64,000 nt of DNA from Bifidobacterium breve (GTDB taxonomy: Bacteria > Actinomycetota > Actinomycetes > Nanopelagicales > Nanopelagicaceae). The notes beneath the pieces are model-generated. The model was not told the DNA's origin, searched no databases, and saw only the letters and a list, made by a program, of their open reading frames with translations. How positions within the stretch are numbered: the first letter of the stretch is position 1; each line of letters starts with the position of its first letter. The position numbers and the translations under genes were made by a program. The DNA lies in assembly GCA_945860275.1 (NCBI GenBank), contig CAMAPN010000001.1, forward strand, positions 1 through 64,000, in the 5' to 3' direction. Positions 62,206-64,000 of the stretch are shown here, piece after piece.

Positions 62206-63498
62206 TTGGTGGATCTTTTCGATAATGTAGAGAACGTATCTGCACAAGCTCCATTGGCAGCCCGCATGCGCCCCCAATCAATCGATCAAGTGGTCGGTCA
62301 AGAACATTTATTGCAACCTGGATCACCTCTCTCGCGATTACTCGCACGTGAAAAAGGCGCCCCGCCTGCTCTGATCCTTTACGGACCCCCAGGTTCGGGT
62401 AAAACAACACTGGCACTGTTGTTAGCTTCTGGTCGAAGATTCCGACAGCTTTCAGCGGTTTCAGCTGGAATAAAAGATGTTCGCGATGAGATTGAAGGCG
62501 CACGATATCAATTAAGCCAACGAGGAACCGAGACAATACTTTTCATTGATGAGGTTCATCGCTTCAATAAGGCACAACAAGATGCGCTGTTACCTGCAGT
62601 TGAGGATAAAATTGTGACGTTGATTGCCGCAACGACTGAGAATCCCTCCTTTTCAATTATTACACCGCTATTGTCGCGTTCATTAGTCGTACGCCTGAAT
62701 CCATTGGCTAACAATCATGCACAAGAGCTCATTGAGCGAGCGCTTAATTCTGAATTTGGTCTCAACAAGAGCGCAAAAATAAGTGAGGATGCCAAACAAG
62801 AGCTTGTCCGATTGGCGCACGGGGATGCTCGTCGCCTCTTGACGTACCTTGAAGCGGCTACAGGGGCGGCCGTAGGTGGTGTTATCACCCGTGAAAGCGT
62901 GAGCGCTGCCGCAGATCGCGCGTTGGTTGATTTCAATGTGGATTTGCATTACGACATCATTAGCGCCTTCATTAAATCCGTTCGTGGATCTGATGTTGAT
63001 GCAGCAATCCACTATCTTTTGCGAGCAATTGAAGGTGGCGAGGATCTACGTTTCCTTGCTCGTCGGTTAATGATCTTGGCGAGTGAAGACATTGGCATGG
63101 CCGATTCGCAAGCACTTCTCGTTACAACAGCTGCGGCCCAAGCTATTGCGCTCGTAGGCGCTCCAGAGGCCTACTACACGTTGGTGCACGCAACGGTGTA
63201 CTGCGCAGTGGCTCCTAAATCAAATGCAGTTGCTCGAGCGCTGTCGGCCGCCCAGGCAGATCTTGCTCACGGGGAGATTGGTGAGGTGCCCGAGAACCTT
63301 CGCGACGGCAATTCGCCGTTCGGTCAGAGTGGGATTTACCGGTACCCTCATGACTATCCTGAGGGGGTTGTAGGGGCGCAGTACCTGCCAAGGCAGCTGG
63401 TTGGCCGGCGATACTACGAACCAACAACACATGGGGCGGAAGCGCGCATCAATCAGGCGCTAACCCGGATTCGTGAGATTTTGGAGGAGAGAGCATGA
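62206..63498 (+). CDS. rarA: Replication-associated recombination protein A (RarA/MgsA)
   Basis: RMRPQSIDQVVGQEHLL, LYGPPGSGKTTLALLLA, LIAATTENPSFSIITPLLSRSLV; AGGAGG RBS at 62198; start TTG 62206 or GTG 62209. Confidence 0.94.
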   Translation: MVDLFDNVENVSAQAPLAARMRPQSIDQVVGQEHLLQPGSPLSRLLAREKGAPPALILYGPPGSGKTTLALLLASGRRFRQLSAVSAGIKDVRDEIEGARYQLSQRGTETILFIDEVHRFNKAQQDALLPAVEDKIVTLIAATTENPSFSIITPLLSRSLVVRLNPLANNHAQELIERALNSEFGLNKSAKISEDAKQELVRLAHGDARRLLTYLEAATGAAVGGVITRESVSAAADRALVDFNVDLHYDIISAFIKSVRGSDVDAAIHYLLRAIEGGEDLRFLARRLMILASEDIGMADSQALLVTTAAAQAIALVGAPEAYYTLVHATVYCAVAPKSNAVARALSAAQADLAHGEIGEVPENLRDGNSPFGQSGIYRYPHDYPEGVVGAQYLPRQLVGRRYYEPTTHGAEARINQALTRIREILEERA

Positions 63499-63839
63499 GC
63501 GGTGGTGGCATCGCAGCCATTATTGCGGCAAGCGCCTTTGCCATAATTGCAATCGCGGTAGCGTATGCAGTCGTTCGATTTAGCAAAGTGCTCGATGAAG
63601 CCAGCGCGGCGATAAAGAATGTAACAACCGAAACAGTGCCACTTCTCGAAGAGGTAACAACCACTGTCGAGCTGACTAATCGCCAATTAGAGCGAGTCGA
63701 CAATCTCACCAGAAATGTTGAGTCGATGGCTAATAAACTCTCCTCATCTGCAGACTCAATCCTCTCAAAAGGATCTGCCGCAAAATTGGCAGGGGTAGCG
63801 TGGGGGATTGCAAAAGCAGCACGGAAAAAGAAGAACTGA
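63495..63839 (+). CDS. DUF948 domain-containing protein
   Basis: N-terminal TM then VVRFSKVLDEASAAIKNVTTETVPLLEEVTTTVELTNRQLERVDNLTRNVESM. Confidence 0.85.
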   Translation: MSGGGIAAIIAASAFAIIAIAVAYAVVRFSKVLDEASAAIKNVTTETVPLLEEVTTTVELTNRQLERVDNLTRNVESMANKLSSSADSILSKGSAAKLAGVAWGIAKAARKKKN

Positions 63840-63881
63840 CCGATGCAAAGCAACTACGAACTAGGTCGCGACTAGATAATA

Positions 63882-64000
63882 ATGAATTCAGCTGAGATCA
63901 GAAGACGGTGGCTCACTTTCTTCGAAAGCGATAACAGGGTTGGCCTGCCACACACAGTGGTCCCTTCCGCTTCGCTTATTGCCGACGATCCAAACTTGCT
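63882..64000 (+). CDS. alaS: Alanyl-tRNA synthetase, N-terminal part (truncated by window edge)
   Basis: Manual translation from ATG 63882: [40 protein letters not shown] matches AlaRS N-terminal motif. Confidence 0.93.
   Translation, partial: MNSAEIRRRWLTFFESDNRVGLPHTVVPSASLIADDPNL

Noticed and set aside
1-64000. CRISPR arrays, transposases, prophage, toxin-antitoxin or secondary-metabolite clusters
   Set aside because: Looked for spaced direct repeats and for hallmark motifs in the ORF track; none found. The window is housekeeping-dominated.

Overview
The window is a mostly colinear, gene-dense chromosomal segment of an actinobacterium. This rests on the bcc-aa3 respiratory cluster, the thrS-HIT-pgsA-patA-pimA-pdxST-yebC-ruvCAB-secDF-rel block, DUF3043, and the phosphatidylinositol mannoside genes; the genus is not assignable by eye. 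I see about 63 protein genes, 3 tRNAs (Gly-GCC, Cys-GCA, Val-GAC) and one clear cobalamin riboswitch. I found no CRISPR array, transposase, integrase, prophage or rRNA. Two partial genes at the window edges are absent from the ORF track: lipB (minus, left edge) and alaS (plus, right edge). Items most worth a second look: (1) a polytopic, insert-bearing FtsH/M41-like AAA protease preceded by a lipoprotein gene; (2) a 204-aa protein that reads as a degenerate, truncated EF-G-type G domain lacking its P-loop and NKxD; (3) a cobalamin riboswitch with a possible RBS-sequestering hairpin, controlling an SCO2322-like lipoprotein plus an ECF transporter; (4) a divergent cysteine desulfurase abutting TusA, next to the cytochrome oxidase genes. 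No wholly new multi-gene system is demonstrable from sequence alone.
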